This document shows positions 34,832 through 47,488 of a stretch of DNA of 64,000 bases, piece by piece; position 1 is the stretch's first letter, and each line of letters starts with the position of its first letter. Below the pieces are notes generated by a model. That model saw only the letters and a list, made by a program, of their open reading frames with translations, was not told the origin of the DNA and did not search any database. This DNA is from Euptelea pleiosperma (Eukaryota > Streptophyta > Magnoliopsida > Ranunculales > Eupteleaceae): contig CM068545.1 in assembly GCA_035048495.1 (NCBI GenBank), positions 24,586,741 through 24,650,740 on the forward strand. The letters are read 5' to 3'. The translations under genes and the position numbers were made by a program.

Positions 34832-36066
34832 TCAAGCTGGTGCGAAGATATCTATCATACCTAGATTGGATAACAGATGCTCTAGGATCCCTTTAGTAAC
34901 ACCTTTTGTCAACACCTCAATAACTTGATCAGTATTATTGACATAAAGTGTGCAAATAAGTCCTTGGCCGAGTTTCTGTTTTATAAAGTGGTGATCCACT
35001 TCAATATGCTTCGTCCTGTCATGTTGAACTGGGTTATGAGCAATGCTGATGGCTGTTTCATTGTCACAATACAGTTGTATAAGTGCTTTGACAGGATACT
35101 CAAGCTCACTGAACATAGTCTTCACTTCAGCCATAATAGCTCACACACACCATGAGCTATAGAACGGTACTTTTCTTCAGCACTGGAGCGGTTGACAACT
35201 GGTTGCTTCTTGCTGCGCCATGAAACTAGATTACCCCGAACATAAGTGCATTACCCCGATGTGGAATGCTTGTCTGTGACTGAGCCTGCCCAATCAACAT
35301 TTGTACAAGCTCGACTCGTAGGTGTCCTCTTACCAAACAACAGTCCTTTCCCCGGTGAACCCTTGAGATACCGTAGCACTCGGTGTGCTGCCTCAAGGTG
35401 TGGAGAATGGGAGGCATGCATGAACTGACTGATGACATTGACTGCGTATGCAATATCTGGTCGTGTCAATGAGAGATAAATAAGACGCCCAACAAGTCTC
35501 TGGAACTGGCTTGTATCAGCAACTGGATCGCCATCAATAGGATTAAGCCGGTGTTGCTGCTCAATGAGCGTATCGGCTGGTTTAGCTCCCAAGTTTCCGG
35601 ACTCTCGTAGAAGGTCAATGACATACTTTCTGTGAAATGAACACATCCTTCCTTGATCTAGCAACCTCAATGCCCAGAAAGTATCTCAAGGTTCCTAGAT
35701 CCTTGATTTTAAACTTCGTGCCTAGATATTTCTTCAATTGGCAAACCTCATCTGGATCATTTCCCATGACCACGATGTCATCCACATACACAATAAGAAC
35801 AATAATATGGCCTTGACTTTTCTTAATGAATAGCGTGTGGTTTGCCTGACTCTTTGAGTAGCCTATCTTCTTGACTGCTGAGTTGAACCTCTCAAACTAG
35901 GCCCTGGGTGATTGTTTAAGCCCATACAAGGCTTTCTTCAGTCTACACAAGTTCTTTGCCCCAGTCAGGTTGAATCATGAAGGTGCTGTCATGTATACCT
36001 CTTCCTCTAGATCACCATGGAAGAAGGCATTCGTGACATCTAGCTGGTGTAGGGGCCATGACAGGT
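34832..36066 (-). pseudogene. Copia-3 pol, RT and RNase H parts
   Basis: Broken minus-strand frames encode, from right to left, the RT segment around QLDV(T)NAFxHGDLEEEV and the catalytic VYVDD region (about 35790). Next come RLVGRLIYLSLTRPDIAYAV, then RNase H pieces (NVDWAGSVTDKHSTSG, LYCDNETAISIAHNPVQHDRTKHIEVDHHF), ending MIDIFAPA at 34832. Stops and frameshifts are numerous. The RT start is fused to a gag linker near 36066, showing a deletion of roughly 2.2 kb relative to copia-1. Confidence 0.85.
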
Positions 36067-36099
36067 TTCTTAAGTGGGCCTTGCTTGCCCCCAGTGAAC

Positions 36100-36431
36100 T
36101 GTTGTAAATAAGGTTGTAACCAGTAGATGAGGTTGTAGAGAGAAGAGGGAAAAACTGTAATGGAGGCGGAAGAAGGTGAAGGAGGAGATTAGGGTTTGAG
36201 AGAGAAGTCGTGCGAAGAGGAGAGAATGAATAGTTAATTCATTCTCTCTCACGCACTGTATATATATATATATATATGATGGGTATAAACACTACAAAGA
36301 GTAGCACTATTCACATGACACTATTCATGCAGCACTATTAACGTGAATAGTGAAAACCCAAAAAGAACACGTGGGAAGTGGGACGCAACCCACTTGAGAC
36401 ACCACGTGGGTGTATTAGATAAACTCCAACA
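36100..36431 (-). repeat. 3' LTR of copia-2
   Basis: Contains the fold GAGAGAATGAAT..ATTCATTCTCTC (36220-36248) and an antisense TATA run (36258-36277), both missing from the other LTR. GTGAATAGTG and ACACGTGGGAAGTGGGACGC motifs are shared. Confidence 0.9.
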
Positions 36432-39400
36432 CTCCCCCTCAAGCTGGTGCGAAGATATCTATCATGCCCAGCTTGCTAATCAAGGTACAAAGAATAGACT
36501 TGTTTACCCCCTTTGTGAGTATGTAGGCAACCTGTTCCTATGTTCTCACATATGGAGTACAAATCAATTCTTGTTGAAGTTTTTCTTTGATGAAGTGACG
36601 ATCAACTTCAATATGTTTGGTCCTATCATGCTGGACTAGGTTGTGAGCAATGCTGATGGCAGCCTTGTTGTCACAGTTAAGGCTCATCGGCTCTGTTACA
36701 TGGAGTCCCAGTTCCTCAAGCATGGTCCTCAACCAAAGGAGTTCACACACACCATGTGCCATAGAGCGAAACTCTGCCTATGTACTTGATCGAGCTACAA
36801 CCGGCTGCTTCTTGCTTCGCCAAGAGACAATGTTTCCTCCAACAAGGGTACAGTATCCTGACGTAGACCGACTATCAATAACTGAACCTGCCCAATCTGC
36901 ATCAGTATATGCTTCCACTCTAAAGTGTCCATGTCGCCCGAATAGTATGCCACGACTTGGAGAGCCCCTGAGGTAGCGAAGAACTCGGTGAGTAGCCTCA
37001 AGATGTGATGACCGTGGTACATGCATAAAATGACTGATAACACTAATAACGTAAGCAATATCTGGACGGGTGTGTGCCAAGTAGATTAGCCTGCCAACCA
37101 ATCGCTGAAACATAGCGACATCCTCAAGGGTGTCACCCTCCTCAGAATTTAGTCGATGGTTTTGATCAATTGGAGTCTCTGCTGGTCGAGCTCCCAAATA
37201 CCAGTCTCATCCAGAAGGTCCAATACATACTTTCGTTGAGAGACGAAGATGCCCTTCTGAGACTGAGCAACTTCAATTCCCAAGAAGTATTTCAGTGGCT
37301 CCAAATCCTTTGTCTCAAACTGCGAGGACAAGGTCTTCAGCTACTTTATCTCCTTAGGATCATTTCCAGTTATGACAATGTCATCAACATAGACGATCAG
37401 TGCCGTGGTACTAGTCTGCTGATGCTTCACAAACAACGTGTGATCGGCTGATTCTGCTTGTAGCCCATTCGTCTGATCACACTGCTAAACCACTCGAACC
37501 ATGCCCTTGGAGACTGCTTTAGCCCATACAGGGCTTTCTTTAACTTGCACACTTTGTTGTCACTTCCAGCAAGTGTCAACCCAGGTGGTAGTTTCATGTA
37601 CACCTCTTCTGTCAGATCTCCATGCAGAAATGCATTCTTTACATCTAGCTGATGCAATGGCCATGCCGGTTGGCAGCTATGGATAGAAGAACTCTGACTG
37701 AGTTCATTTTGGCCACAGGTGCAAAAGTCTCCTGATAGTCTATCCCATATGTTTGAATGAATCCCTTGGCTACGAGTCGTGCCTTGTAGCGTTCGATTGA
37801 CCCATCGATTTTATGCTTCACTGTAAAGACCCATTTGCAACCCACATGTTTCTTTCCACCGGGTAGTTGAACAATTCCCATGTTTTGTTCTTTTCAAGAG
37901 CCTGCATTTCATCCATCATAGCTTCTTTCCACTTTGGGTGACTAAGTGCGTCTGCAACACTGGAAGGCAAAGAAACAGAGGAGGCAATACTGACAAAATT
38001 CTGATGTGACGGTGACAGAGACTTATACGAGACAATGTGAGATAGGGTGTTCCGGACAAGTACTTACACCCTTCCGAAGTACAATAGGGAGGTCAATATC
38101 AATGCTCATATGATCATTAGAAGTAGGAATGCATGTAGCTCAAGAACATAAATAGGAACTGAGGTAGGGACAGAGGCAATACCTGGAACTGGATCTGAGG
38201 GGAGACTTGCTGATGTAGGCGCAGGGACAATGGCTTGTCCTTTCTTCTTGGTTCTGACATATACACACACATCAGCTGCAGTAGTAGAAGTGTCATTGTC
38301 ACTAGACTGAGTTCCCGGCATAGGAGTAGAGACAGGCAGAGGACTAGGGACACTCTCTTCTGCAACATCATGCTCCCCCTGAAGAGAGGTCTACTCACCA
38401 AAGAAGGGGATGGACTCAGTGAAGGTGACATCCATAGAGATGAAGCGACGACGGGTAGCAGGGTGATAACATTTGTACCCTTTTTTATTAGAGGGGTACC
38501 TCAAGAAGATGCACTTCAAGGCCGCGGATTTAACTTGTCCTTCGAAGAATGATGAATATGGACATAACAAATACACTCAAAAACCTTTGGAGGAACAACA
38601 AAAGCTGGGCAGTCAGGAACTAGGAGAGATAGGGGAATCTGAAATCCGAGAACCCGAGAGGGCATATGATTGATGAGATAAGAAGCAAGTAAGATAGACT
38701 CAGACCAATAGTGTGTTGGAACCTGCATGCCTAATCGGAGAGCACGCTCAACTTCACGAAGGTGACGGTTTTTTCTCTCAGCCGTCCCATTCTGTTGAGG
38801 CGTGGAAGGGCACGAGGTCTGATGAACAATGCCATGAGATGCAAAGTAGGATTTAAGACTCCCATCGAGGTATTCCCCCCCCCCATTGTCAAAGCGAAGA
38901 ATCTTAAGTGTGGTATGGAACTGAGTGGTAACCATTTTATGGAACTCTTGGAAAATGGAGAATACAACATCTTTGGTTCCCATAAGGTACACCTAGGTAC
39001 AACCGCTAAAGTCATCTACAAAGGTAACAAAGTATCGATATCCAAACAAAGAAGTCACGGGCGCGTGGCCCCACATATCAGAATGCACAATAGAAAAAAG
39101 AGTAGTACTTTTATTCTGACTAATGAGAAAAACAGAACGACAATGTTTTGCCAGTTCACATGTTTCACAATGAAAGGGAACTGTAGAAACATAAGAGAAA
39201 GCAGGAAAGACACGTTTTAAGACGGACACGGGTACATGACCTAGCCGGTTATGCCAAAGCATTAACTGGTCTTTATTGACTCTATTACTACTACTGATGC
39301 TGGATTGGTGTGCAGATGATGAAATCGAAGAATCTAGGATGTATAAGTCATCGTCCTCATGTCCACTGCCAAGCGTTCGCCTCGACTCCAGATCCTAAAG

Positions 39401-40785
39401 CACACAGTGAGAAGGAAAAAACGTTACTCTCCAGTTAAAACTTTTTGTAAGACTACTGACGGATAGTAAATTAGCGGTGAATTGAGGAACATATAAAACG
39501 GAAGACAAAGAGAGCTGGTGTGGCATGAACATCCCCTTTTCCAGAGATAGAAGAATAGGTGCCTTCAGCTATCCGAACTTTGTCACGACCAGAGCAAATA
39601 CCATAACTAGAGAAAATGGAGGACATACTAGTCATGTGATAAGATGCCTTTGAATCAATGATCCAAGAAGGGCTAGAAGGTACAGTAGGGGCGGAAAAAG
39701 CAGTCCTAGTACCCGTGTGAGCAAATGCAGACGTGGAAGTGGAGGTCTGGCCATTGAGTTGGGCCATCATGCGGCGAAGTCGCTCAAGATCTGCAGGAGA
39801 GAACGAGTCTGTGTCCCCAGAGGAGATAGACACTGGTGTTGCAGTGTCCTGAGTGACTGAGTGCGATAAGTGAGGTCCCTGTTTTGCTGATTGACGCTGA
39901 CGAGAAGTCGGGGTCTGTCTTGGGGGACATCCATGGAGCTTCCAGCAAGTGGCCTGGATATGGCCCATGTGATCGCAGTGATTACATTTGGGTTTGGGTC
40001 GGTCCCCAGACTCCTTTGGATTGGATGTCTAGCCCTTCTGATTGGTAGCAGCCAGGGCAGAGCGGTCCTGAGTATCACTCCCACTGCGGAGTTGCATGGC
40101 AGAGCGGCGGCTGTCTACCCCCTGAATGTAACCATAGACCTATGCTAGAGAGGTGGGAGCAGGATCCCTGCCAAGGATCTGAACATGAGCTCCCTCAAAG
40201 CTCGGATGAAGGCTAGAGAGAAATTGGAAGATCCGGGAACGTTCAACCATCGCTTTGAAGGACTTGACATCATCTGCACACTTGGGGGAGTAACTCTGGT
40301 AGTGATCGATCTCCTCCCATTTGCTTCTAAGGGAAGCATAATATGTACCAAGCTTCATCTCCCCCTGACGAAGACAATATATCTCTTGCTCTAGTTCATA
40401 GAGCTTGGCGAAATTGCCCACCTGGGAGTATGTCTGAGATACGACATCCCAAAAATCTTTGGCCGTTGGTAGGAACATAAACCCGTTGTTGATCTGGGTT
40501 TGCATCGAGTGACCAGGACATGATAGTTAGGTTCTCCATAACCCAAATCCGGTGAGATTTGTCCTTCGGATCTGGTTCTTTAGTAGCACCGGTTAGATAC
40601 TCACTGTAGCCATGGCCCCCAATGTACATGAGTGCGGAAGTCTTCCATTCCAGGAAGTTGGTGCCATTGAGCTTCACAGTGGTGATGCAGAGCTGAGGGT
40701 TGTGATCTCCATGAGAGCTATGAGTCACAGGACGATCCTTAGAGGAAGAGCCAGAAGTCCCAGATGTAGCATCGGGGGAACTCAT
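36432..40785 (-). pseudogene. Copia-2 gag-pol polyprotein, degenerate
   Basis: Begins at ATG 40783-40785 (MSSPDATSG). Domains in order: gag with TVKLNGTNFLEWK and LRSKWEEIDHYQ (40785-40140); zinc knuckle CNHCDHMGHIQATC (about 39950); protease motif changed to DSKASYHMT from the usual DSGASDHMT (about 39650), so the active-site glycine is lost; GAG-pre-integrase HNRLGH..CETCELAKHC (39250-39130); integrase with DNGGGEY and PQQNGTAERKNR (38880-38760); RT with [10 protein letters not shown] and [15 protein letters not shown] (37800-37700), [13 protein letters not shown] and VDDI(V); RNase H with DADWAGS, LNCDNKAAISIAH and TKHIEVDRHFIKE (36900-36560). More than ten frame breaks; it cannot make a polyprotein. 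Confidence 0.9.
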
Positions 40786-41523
40786 CAGAGTAGGACCACC
40801 AAAAATAGTAGGTAGTGTATTGGAGGCTCCCAGAAAACCGAAGCGAGGTCTAGAGGATCTCTAAAGGCCCGATGAGTGGTGCGCCTAGGACAGGAGCGGC
40901 CAGAGAGGTCTGGTTTTGGAAGAAAATCAAAACCCAAAAAATAGTTGGGGGATCCGAGTGATTTTTGGAAACTAGGGTTCCGACGGTCAGAATTCGTCAA
41001 ATCAAGTTTCGAACTGTTTCACGAGCAGTACTGACGAGGGCGGCAAGGTCAGAGGGGCCTGCTGTTGCGTGAATCTCACAAAAATCCAAAACCCAAAAAT
41101 TTGAAAATCAGGCCAATTTTTGGAAACTGATGATCTGGCGGTCGGAAAAAAGTGAGGCGACTTTCTGACAGTCCCTCGGTGAATACGGGAGAGGGTGACT
41201 AGGGTAGAAAACCTTACCGTAGTGCGGATCCCAAGAAAATAAAAACCAAATATCCTCGAAAAACGTGTTGATCGGAAAAACCTGGAGAAGCTTGAGAAGA
41301 AGACAAACTGGATCTCTAATGCGCCTGAGGGAAAAAATTAACTAGGAAATAAGAGCCTCTGGTGTTTTGCCTCAGGATGAATCCCTGAGTAGTGCAGGAA
41401 TGATCTCTGCGATTTCCTCAAAAGTTCTCCTTGGCTCCGGATGCTCACATAACCATCTTAGATCGGAATGGAGTCTCTAGGGGATAAAGACACATGCCCT
41501 AGAGCTATTATGCTCTGATACCA

Positions 41524-41776
41524 TGTTGTAAATAAGGTTGTAACTAGTAGATGAAGGTTGTAGAGAGAAGAGAGAAAAACTGTAATGGAGGCAGAAGAAG
41601 GTGGAGAAGGAGATTAGGGTTTATACCTATAAACCCTACAAAGAGTAGCACTATTCATGTGACACTATTCATGCGGCACTATTCACGTGAATAGTGAAAA
41701 CCTAAAAAGAACACTTGGGAAGTGGGACGCAGCCCACTTGAGACACCCACGTGGGTGTATTACATAAACTCCAACA
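41524..41776 (-). repeat. 5' LTR of copia-2
   Basis: TGTTGTAAATAAGG...AAACTCCAACA, 253 bp. Lacks the ~80-bp TATA and hairpin block seen in the 3' LTR, so this copy had lost its promoter. The primer-binding site complement GCTCTGATACCA lies immediately left. Confidence 0.9.
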
Positions 41777-42145
41777 TAAACTGTGTGGGCCGACTACGAA
41801 GACTTCAGCAAGTCTCCCGAGTGTGGCGACGCTTGCCACAGTGATTACATCGAAGTCTCTCTCGATCATCAGATTCCCCATCCTTCTTGGATGCAGGTTT
41901 GTTCCATTTGAATAGCCAAGGCGGACTTCTCAGATAAAGGAACATCAGTATCTATCTTGGAGCCCATGGTTCTCCTCTTGCTGTCCTCATTCTAGCTGTA
42001 GGAATAGACCTGTCTGAGGGATGTCGGTGGTGATTCTCTCCCAAGATATTACCCTGAGCTTGCTCATAGCTCTGGTTCACATCACCAAGAAACTCAAATA
42101 TGCAAGTACGAACGATCATTTTTCGGAACTTCATAGCGTCAGTGG
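41777..42145 (-). pseudogene. Copia-3 gag, zinc-knuckle fragment
   Basis: Aligns with 45860-46200 of copia-1: GACTTCAGCAAGTCTCCCGAGTGTGGCGACGCTTGCCACAGTG codes antisense for the CX2C..H..C nucleocapsid, now frame-broken. It lies between the two guest elements and is the 369-bp spacer that separates their insertion points. Confidence 0.8.
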
Positions 42146-42355
42146 TGTTGTAATCTTGGATCGTAACCAGAATAAGAGATTAGGGTTAGAGATGGAAGAG
42201 AGGAGAGGAGAAGAGAATTGGGGGAAGAGGAGAAATCGTGTAGAGCTTAGAATCGCCTACACGATTTCACCCAATATATATATTAAGTGAAGTTTTACAA
42301 TATTAGAAGGGCCCCCTGTAGAATATAAGATATTGCAAGTAGGTCCCTGACAACA
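42146..42355 (-). repeat. 3' LTR of copia-1
   Basis: TGTTGTAATCTTGG...CCTGACAACA. An 11-bp perfect stem (42233-42243 with 42257-42267) lies just downstream, on the element strand, of the TATATATAT run (42273-42284). Confidence 0.93.
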
Positions 42356-42362
42356 CTCCCCC

Positions 42363-45300
42363 TCAAGCTAGTGCGAAGATATCTATCATGCCCAGCTTGG
42401 ATAACAGGTGCTCTAAGATCCCTTTAGTAACACCTTTAGTTAACACATCTGCAACTTGATCAGCAGTATGGACATACGGTGTGCAAATAAGTCCTTGACC
42501 AAGCTTCTCTTTGATGAAGTGACGGTCTACCTCAATGTGCTTTGTCCTGTCGTGTTGAACTGGATTATGAGCAATGCTGATGGCTGCTTTATTGTCACAA
42601 TACAGTTGCATAGACCCTTTGACAGGATATCCGAGCTCACTGAGCATAGTCTTCAACCATAGAAGCTCACATACACCATGAGCCATAGAACGGTACTCTG
42701 CTTCGGCACTGGAGCGGGCGACAACTGGTTGCTTCTTGCTGCGCCAAGACACCAGATTACCTCCCACATACGTGCAGTACCCTGATGTGGAACGTCTGTC
42801 AGTGACTGAACCTGCTCAGTCAGCGTCTGTATAAGCTTCAACTCGCAGGTGTCCATTCTTACTAAACAGGAGACCCTTCCCTGGAGCCCCCTTAAGATAG
42901 CGTAATACTCGGTGTACTACCTCAAGATGTGGAGAGCGAGGGGTATGCATGAACTGACTGATGACACTGACTGCGTATGCAATATCTGGTCGTGTCAACG
43001 AAAGGTAGATGAGACGCCCAACAAGTCTCTGGAACTGGCCTGCATCAGCAATGGGATCCCCATCAATAGGATTCAACCGATGTTGCTGCTCTATAGGCGT
43101 ATCGGCTGGTTTAGCTCCCAAGTTTCCTGACTCTCGAAGGAGATCAAGTACATACTTTCTCTGTGAGATAAACACACCCTGCTTTGACCTAGCAACCTCA
43201 ATGCCCAGAAAGTATCTCAAGGTTCCTAGATCCTTGATTTCGAACTCTGTGCCGAGGTATTTTTTCAATCTGCAAACCTCATCTGGGTCATCTCCTGTGA
43301 CTACGATATCATCCACATACACAATAAGAGTAGTAAGACGACCTTGACTTCTCTTAATGAAGAGAGTGTGGTCCGCCTGACTCTGCGAGTAGCCAATCTT
43401 CTTGACTGCGGAACTGAACCTCTCGAACCAAGCCCTTGGTGACTGTTTAAGCCCATACAAGGCTTTCTTCAGTCTGCATACAAGTTCCTTACTCCCAGTC
43501 GGACTGAACCCCGGAGGACCTGTCATGTAGACCTCTTCCTCTAGATCACCATGGAGGAAGGCATTCTTGACATCCAACTGGTGGAGGGGCCAAGAAAAGT
43601 TTGCCGCGAGAGATAACAGAACTCGAACTGAGTTCATCTTGGCCACTGGAGCAAACGTCTCCTGGTAGTCAATCCCATAAGTCTGTGTGTACCCTTTTGC
43701 AACGAGACGGGCCTTGTACCTGTCGATGCTTCCATCTGCTTTGTATTTCACTGTATATACCCACTTGCACCCCACTGGTTTCTTTCCTCTAGGCAATGGA
43801 ACCAAATCCCAAGTACCATTCTTTTCTAGAGCTGTCATCTCCTCTAGCATGACTGCTTTCCACTGAGGCTGGCTGAGGGCATCTGAGACACCGGATGGCA
43901 GAGCGACACTGGATAGGGAAGTAGCAAATGCCCTTAGAGTTGTTGATAGGAAACAAAGTGAGAGATAGGGTGCTTGGTAACACAGTTCCGAACACCCTTC
44001 CGATGACCAATAGGTACATCAATGTCTATGGGAAGGATAGTAGGAGCAACAGACATATCATCATGAGGATCACTGAGGACACGATTACCTGGATCGAGTT
44101 GGATTTCTTGGCAGTGAGCTTGGATGGTGGACTGTTTCTCTTTTCGACGTCGTCTGGCATATGTCTTCAGCTGCGGATCCTGTGGCACAGTGTCAGTAGG
44201 AGATAAGGACAAGGGTACAGGAGACTCATCAAGCAAATCAAGGGGTACTGGTTGAGGAATCTCCCCCTGTGGAGGTATCGGACTCTCGTCAATACTCCCA
44301 AGCTCCCCCTGAAGAGAAGTCCGATCAACTGAGAAGAAGGGAAGACTCTCGAAAAATGTAACATCTAGAGAAACAAACCGACGACGGGTAGAGGGATGGA
44401 AACACCGATATCCCTTCTGAGTAGACGAATAGCCAAAGAACACACATCGGACGGCTTTCGGATCTAACTTGTCCTTCCTGTGATGGGCGTGAACATAGCA
44501 AACACAACCAAAGACCTTAGGTGGAATGGAGAACACAGGACAGGAAGGAAACAGGAGTGAAAGGGGAGACTTTGACCCCAAGACACGAGAGGGCATCCGA
44601 TTTATCAAGTAGGATGCCGTCAACACAGCGTCAGCCCAATAACCCTTGGGTACCCGAGTACCAAGAAGAAGTGCCCTAGCAACCTCCAGGACATGGCGAT
44701 GCTTTCGTTCAGCGGTCCCATTTTGTTGAGGTGTATCGGCACATGAAGTCTGATGAAGAATTCCATGCTCTTCAAAGTAGGAGGCAAGGCCATTGTACAT
44801 GTATTCCCCCTCATTGTCAATGCGTAGGACTTTTAGGGTGGTGCCCAATTGATTGCACACCATTTTATGGAAGGTCTGAAAGATAGTATGCACCTCATTT
44901 TTTGATTTCATAAGGTAGATCCAAGTGTAACGGCTGTAGTCATCCACAAAAACCACAAAGTAGCGAAAACCAAAGATAGAAGTGGTGGGATTGGGTCCCC
45001 AAACATCAGAGTGCACAAACTGTAAAGGAAACGTACTTTTTTTATTACTGGTCGGAAATGACACCCGACATTGTTTTGCAAGTACACAAGTTTCACAGTT
45101 GAACTCAAAAAATGGAATAGACGCAAACTGAGGTAACAGACTCTTCATGACTGAAAGCGGTAAATGACCTAGCCTGTTATGCCATCGCATTAACAGGTCT
45201 TTATTAACGCTAGAACTACTGACATTGGCACTAGACTGATGTGCAACAGAATATGAAGTCGGCTGGCTATCGAGCAAGTACAATCCACCATCCTCACGAC

Positions 45301-46744
45301 CACTGCCAATCATCCGCCTCGTCTCCAAGTCCTGAAAAACACAGTGAGTAGGAAAAAAGGTAACACTGCAGTTTAGGCTCTTAGTAAGATGGCTAACAGA
45401 AAGCAGGTTAGTAGTGAATTTAGGAACATGAAGTACAGAGGATAAAGACAAAGTAGGTGTGGCAGAGATAGTGCCCTTCCCTGAGATAAAGGAGAAGGTG
45501 CCATCGGCCACACAGACCTTGTCCTTACCCGAGCAGATATTATAGGTGGAGAAAAGGGATGGCATACCAGTCATATGATCGGAGGCACCAGAATCAATGA
45601 TCCAGGAAGGACCAATGGGTGCCGTAGACACATGGTGGGCTGAATGGGATGTACCTGTCTGAGCAAAGGATGATATAGGTGGGGAAGAGCCATCAAGCTG
45701 AGTAAGTTATTGTCGAAGCCTGTCAATGTCCATGCTAGAGAAGGTGTTGGACTGCCCAGAGGAAGGGGTCACATCAGAGGAATCTTGACTGGTGGCATGA
45801 GCAGCTGAGGTTCCATGTTTGCTACCAGAAGGCTTCTTTGAGGAGCCTTGCTTCCCCCCAGAGAACTGTACAGGACGACCATGAAGACTTCAGCAGGTCT
45901 CCTGAGTGTGGCGACGCTTGCCACAGTGATCACATCTGAGTCGATCACGATCATCAAGATCCCCATCCTTCTTGGATGTGGGTTTGCTCAATTTCTGAGT
46001 GGCCAAGGCAGACTTCTCAGATAAAGGAACATCAGCATCTGTCTTAGAGCTCATGGCTCTCTTCCTGCTGTCCTCGCTCTGGATGTAGGAGTAGACCTGT
46101 GCAATGGTCGATGGCGGTGGATCTCTGCCCAAGATGTTTGCTCGAACCTGTTCATAGCTCTAGTTCAAGCCGCCAAGAAACTCGAATATGCGTCTGCGCA
46201 CAATCATCTTCCGGAACTCCGTAGCATCCTTGGTACATGCATGGGTGTAGGTCTGGTAGTGATCTACCTCTTCCCACTTGCTGCGTAACGCAGCGTAGTA
46301 TGATCCCAAAGGAAGATCGCCTTGCTTCAGATGTGCTATCTCCTGCTGAAGTTCATACATCCTAGCAAAATTTCCATCTTGGGAGTAGGTCTGAGATGCA
46401 GTGTCCCATATATCCTTGGCAGTCGGGAGAAAGAGGAAGCCTGTGCTGATCGATGGATGCATGGAGTGAAGTAGCCATGACATGACCATCGAGTTTTCCG
46501 CTTCCCACTTCTCAAACGCAGCATCGGAGGAATCAGGTGCAGTGACGCGTCCAGTGATATAGCCGGCTTTGCCTCGTCCGGTGATGTACATCTTGGCAGA
46601 TTGAGACCTTGCGAGGTAGTTGGTCCCGTCGAGTTTCACCGTAGTGATCTGTAGGCCCGGGCTGTGATCACCATGACTTCCCAGACTGGGTGGGGCAACA
46701 ATAATCTCTGACTTGGTAGAAGATGACTCCTCAGATGTACTCAT
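42363..46744 (-). pseudogene. Copia-1 gag-pol, almost intact
   Basis: Starts at ATG 46742-46744 (MSTSEESS). Gag: TVKLDGTNYLARSQ, LRSKWEEVDHYQ. Nucleocapsid: CDHCGKRRHTQETC. Protease: WIIDSGASDHMTG, intact (45600). GAG-pre-integrase: HNRLGH..CETCVLAKQC. Integrase: DVWGP, DNEGEY, PQQNGTAERKHR. RT in one 344-codon frame (43850-42816): [41 protein letters not shown]. RNase H (42767-42363): SSAEAEYRSMAHG, CDNKAAISIAH, EVDRHFIKE. It stops after IDIFALA. Four nonsense changes (46160-46162, 45890-45892, 45707-45709, 42816-42818) and one small deletion or frameshift near 43930 inactivate it. Two are CAG/CAA to TAG/TAA and two are TGG to TGA, consistent with C-to-T decay of methylated DNA. Confidence 0.93.
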
Positions 46745-47266
46745 GGTAGTAGAGAAGATTTTTCTGATAAGAAATCACCCGAACTGCTGCTGCGGGGGTG
46801 TAAATCACCTTTTTTTTTTTTTTAAAGCCTCCTGCGAGCAACGCGAGCAGGATTCAGGCCTTTTTGGAACAACTCCTTTATAGATTTTCTATTGGAGAAA
46901 AAATCACCCGCGGGAAACTTGTGAATGGTTCCGAGGACCTAAAAAAGGTTCCTGGATAGGTACGGTAGCACTAGGGAGAGGTTCTAGACGCCTCTGAGAC
47001 CTGCGGCTAGGTCCAAAGGGTCTTCTCTGACCTTTTGGAAGGGGCGGCTAGGCTTGGTGGCTCTTCTCCAGGCTTCTGGAGTGGGCGGCTAGGCCTGGGA
47101 GAACCTCTCCAACCTTTTGGAGTGGGCGGCTAGGGTTTCAGACTCTTCTAAAGCCTGCGGCTATCCATGGGAGATGATATCCTTCTTTGAAAAGCCCTTC
47201 GCATCGAATTTCGCAATCCCTAGGGTTCTTCAGACCTCTAGGATTGAGCCATAGTTACATAACCAT
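46745..47266 (-). other. Copia-1 leader with ~41-bp hairpin repeats (about 5 units)
   Basis: Untranslated leader between primer site and gag. 46961-47155 holds about five diverged units of the type GGCGGCTAGGCyTG..CTCTTCTCCAGsCTTCTGGAGTG. Each contains a CTCCAG-4 nt-CTGGAG-like stem. A longer version of the array is in copia-3 (48175-48573). Confidence 0.75.
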
Positions 47267-47278
47267 GCTCTGATACCA

Positions 47279-47488
47279 TGTTGTAATCTTGGATCGTAAC
47301 CAGAATAAGAGATTAGGGTTAGAGATGGAAGAGAGGAGAGGAGAAGAGAATTGGGGGAAGAGGAGAAATCGTGTAGAGCTTAGAATCGCCTACACGATTT
47401 CACCCAATATATATATTAAGTGAAGTTTTACAATATTACAAGGTCCCCCTGTAGAATATAAGATATTACAAGTAGGTCCTTGACAACA
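47279..47488 (-). repeat. 5' LTR of copia-1
   Basis: 210 bp, matching 42146-42355 with four differences, all in the last 60 bp of the plus-strand copy. The TATA run and hairpin are conserved; this is the promoter-bearing LTR on the minus strand. Confidence 0.93.

Larger units (their letters stand above)
36100..41776 (-). mobile_element. Copia-2, nested in gag of copia-3
   Basis: LTRs are at 36100-36431 (332 bp) and 41524-41776 (253 bp). Both start TGTTGTAAATAAGGTTGTAAC and end AAACTCCAACA. The left copy has about 80 extra bases with a TATA run and a hairpin. The antisense tRNA-iMet primer site GCTCTGATACCA abuts the right LTR (41512-41523). CTCCCCCTCAAGC abuts the left LTR. Flanks tgaac (36095-36099) and taaac (41777-41781) are a 5-bp target duplication with one change. 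The LTR family differs from copia-1 and copia-3. Confidence 0.92.
42146..47488 (-). mobile_element. Copia-1, nearly complete, nested in gag of copia-3
   Basis: A 5,343-bp element with 210-bp LTRs at 42146-42355 and 47279-47488, differing at 4 positions by eye. The flanking 5-bp duplication agtgg (42141-42145 and 47489-47493) is perfect. The primer site complement GCTCTGATACCA is at 47267-47278 and the antisense polypurine tract CTCCCCCTCAAG at 42356-42367. It is the youngest-looking copia here. Its LTR family is that of its host copia-3. Confidence 0.95.

Noticed and set aside
43009..43347. Plus-strand frames of 70-112 codons within the copias
   Set aside because: Shadows of the minus-strand copia reverse transcriptase.
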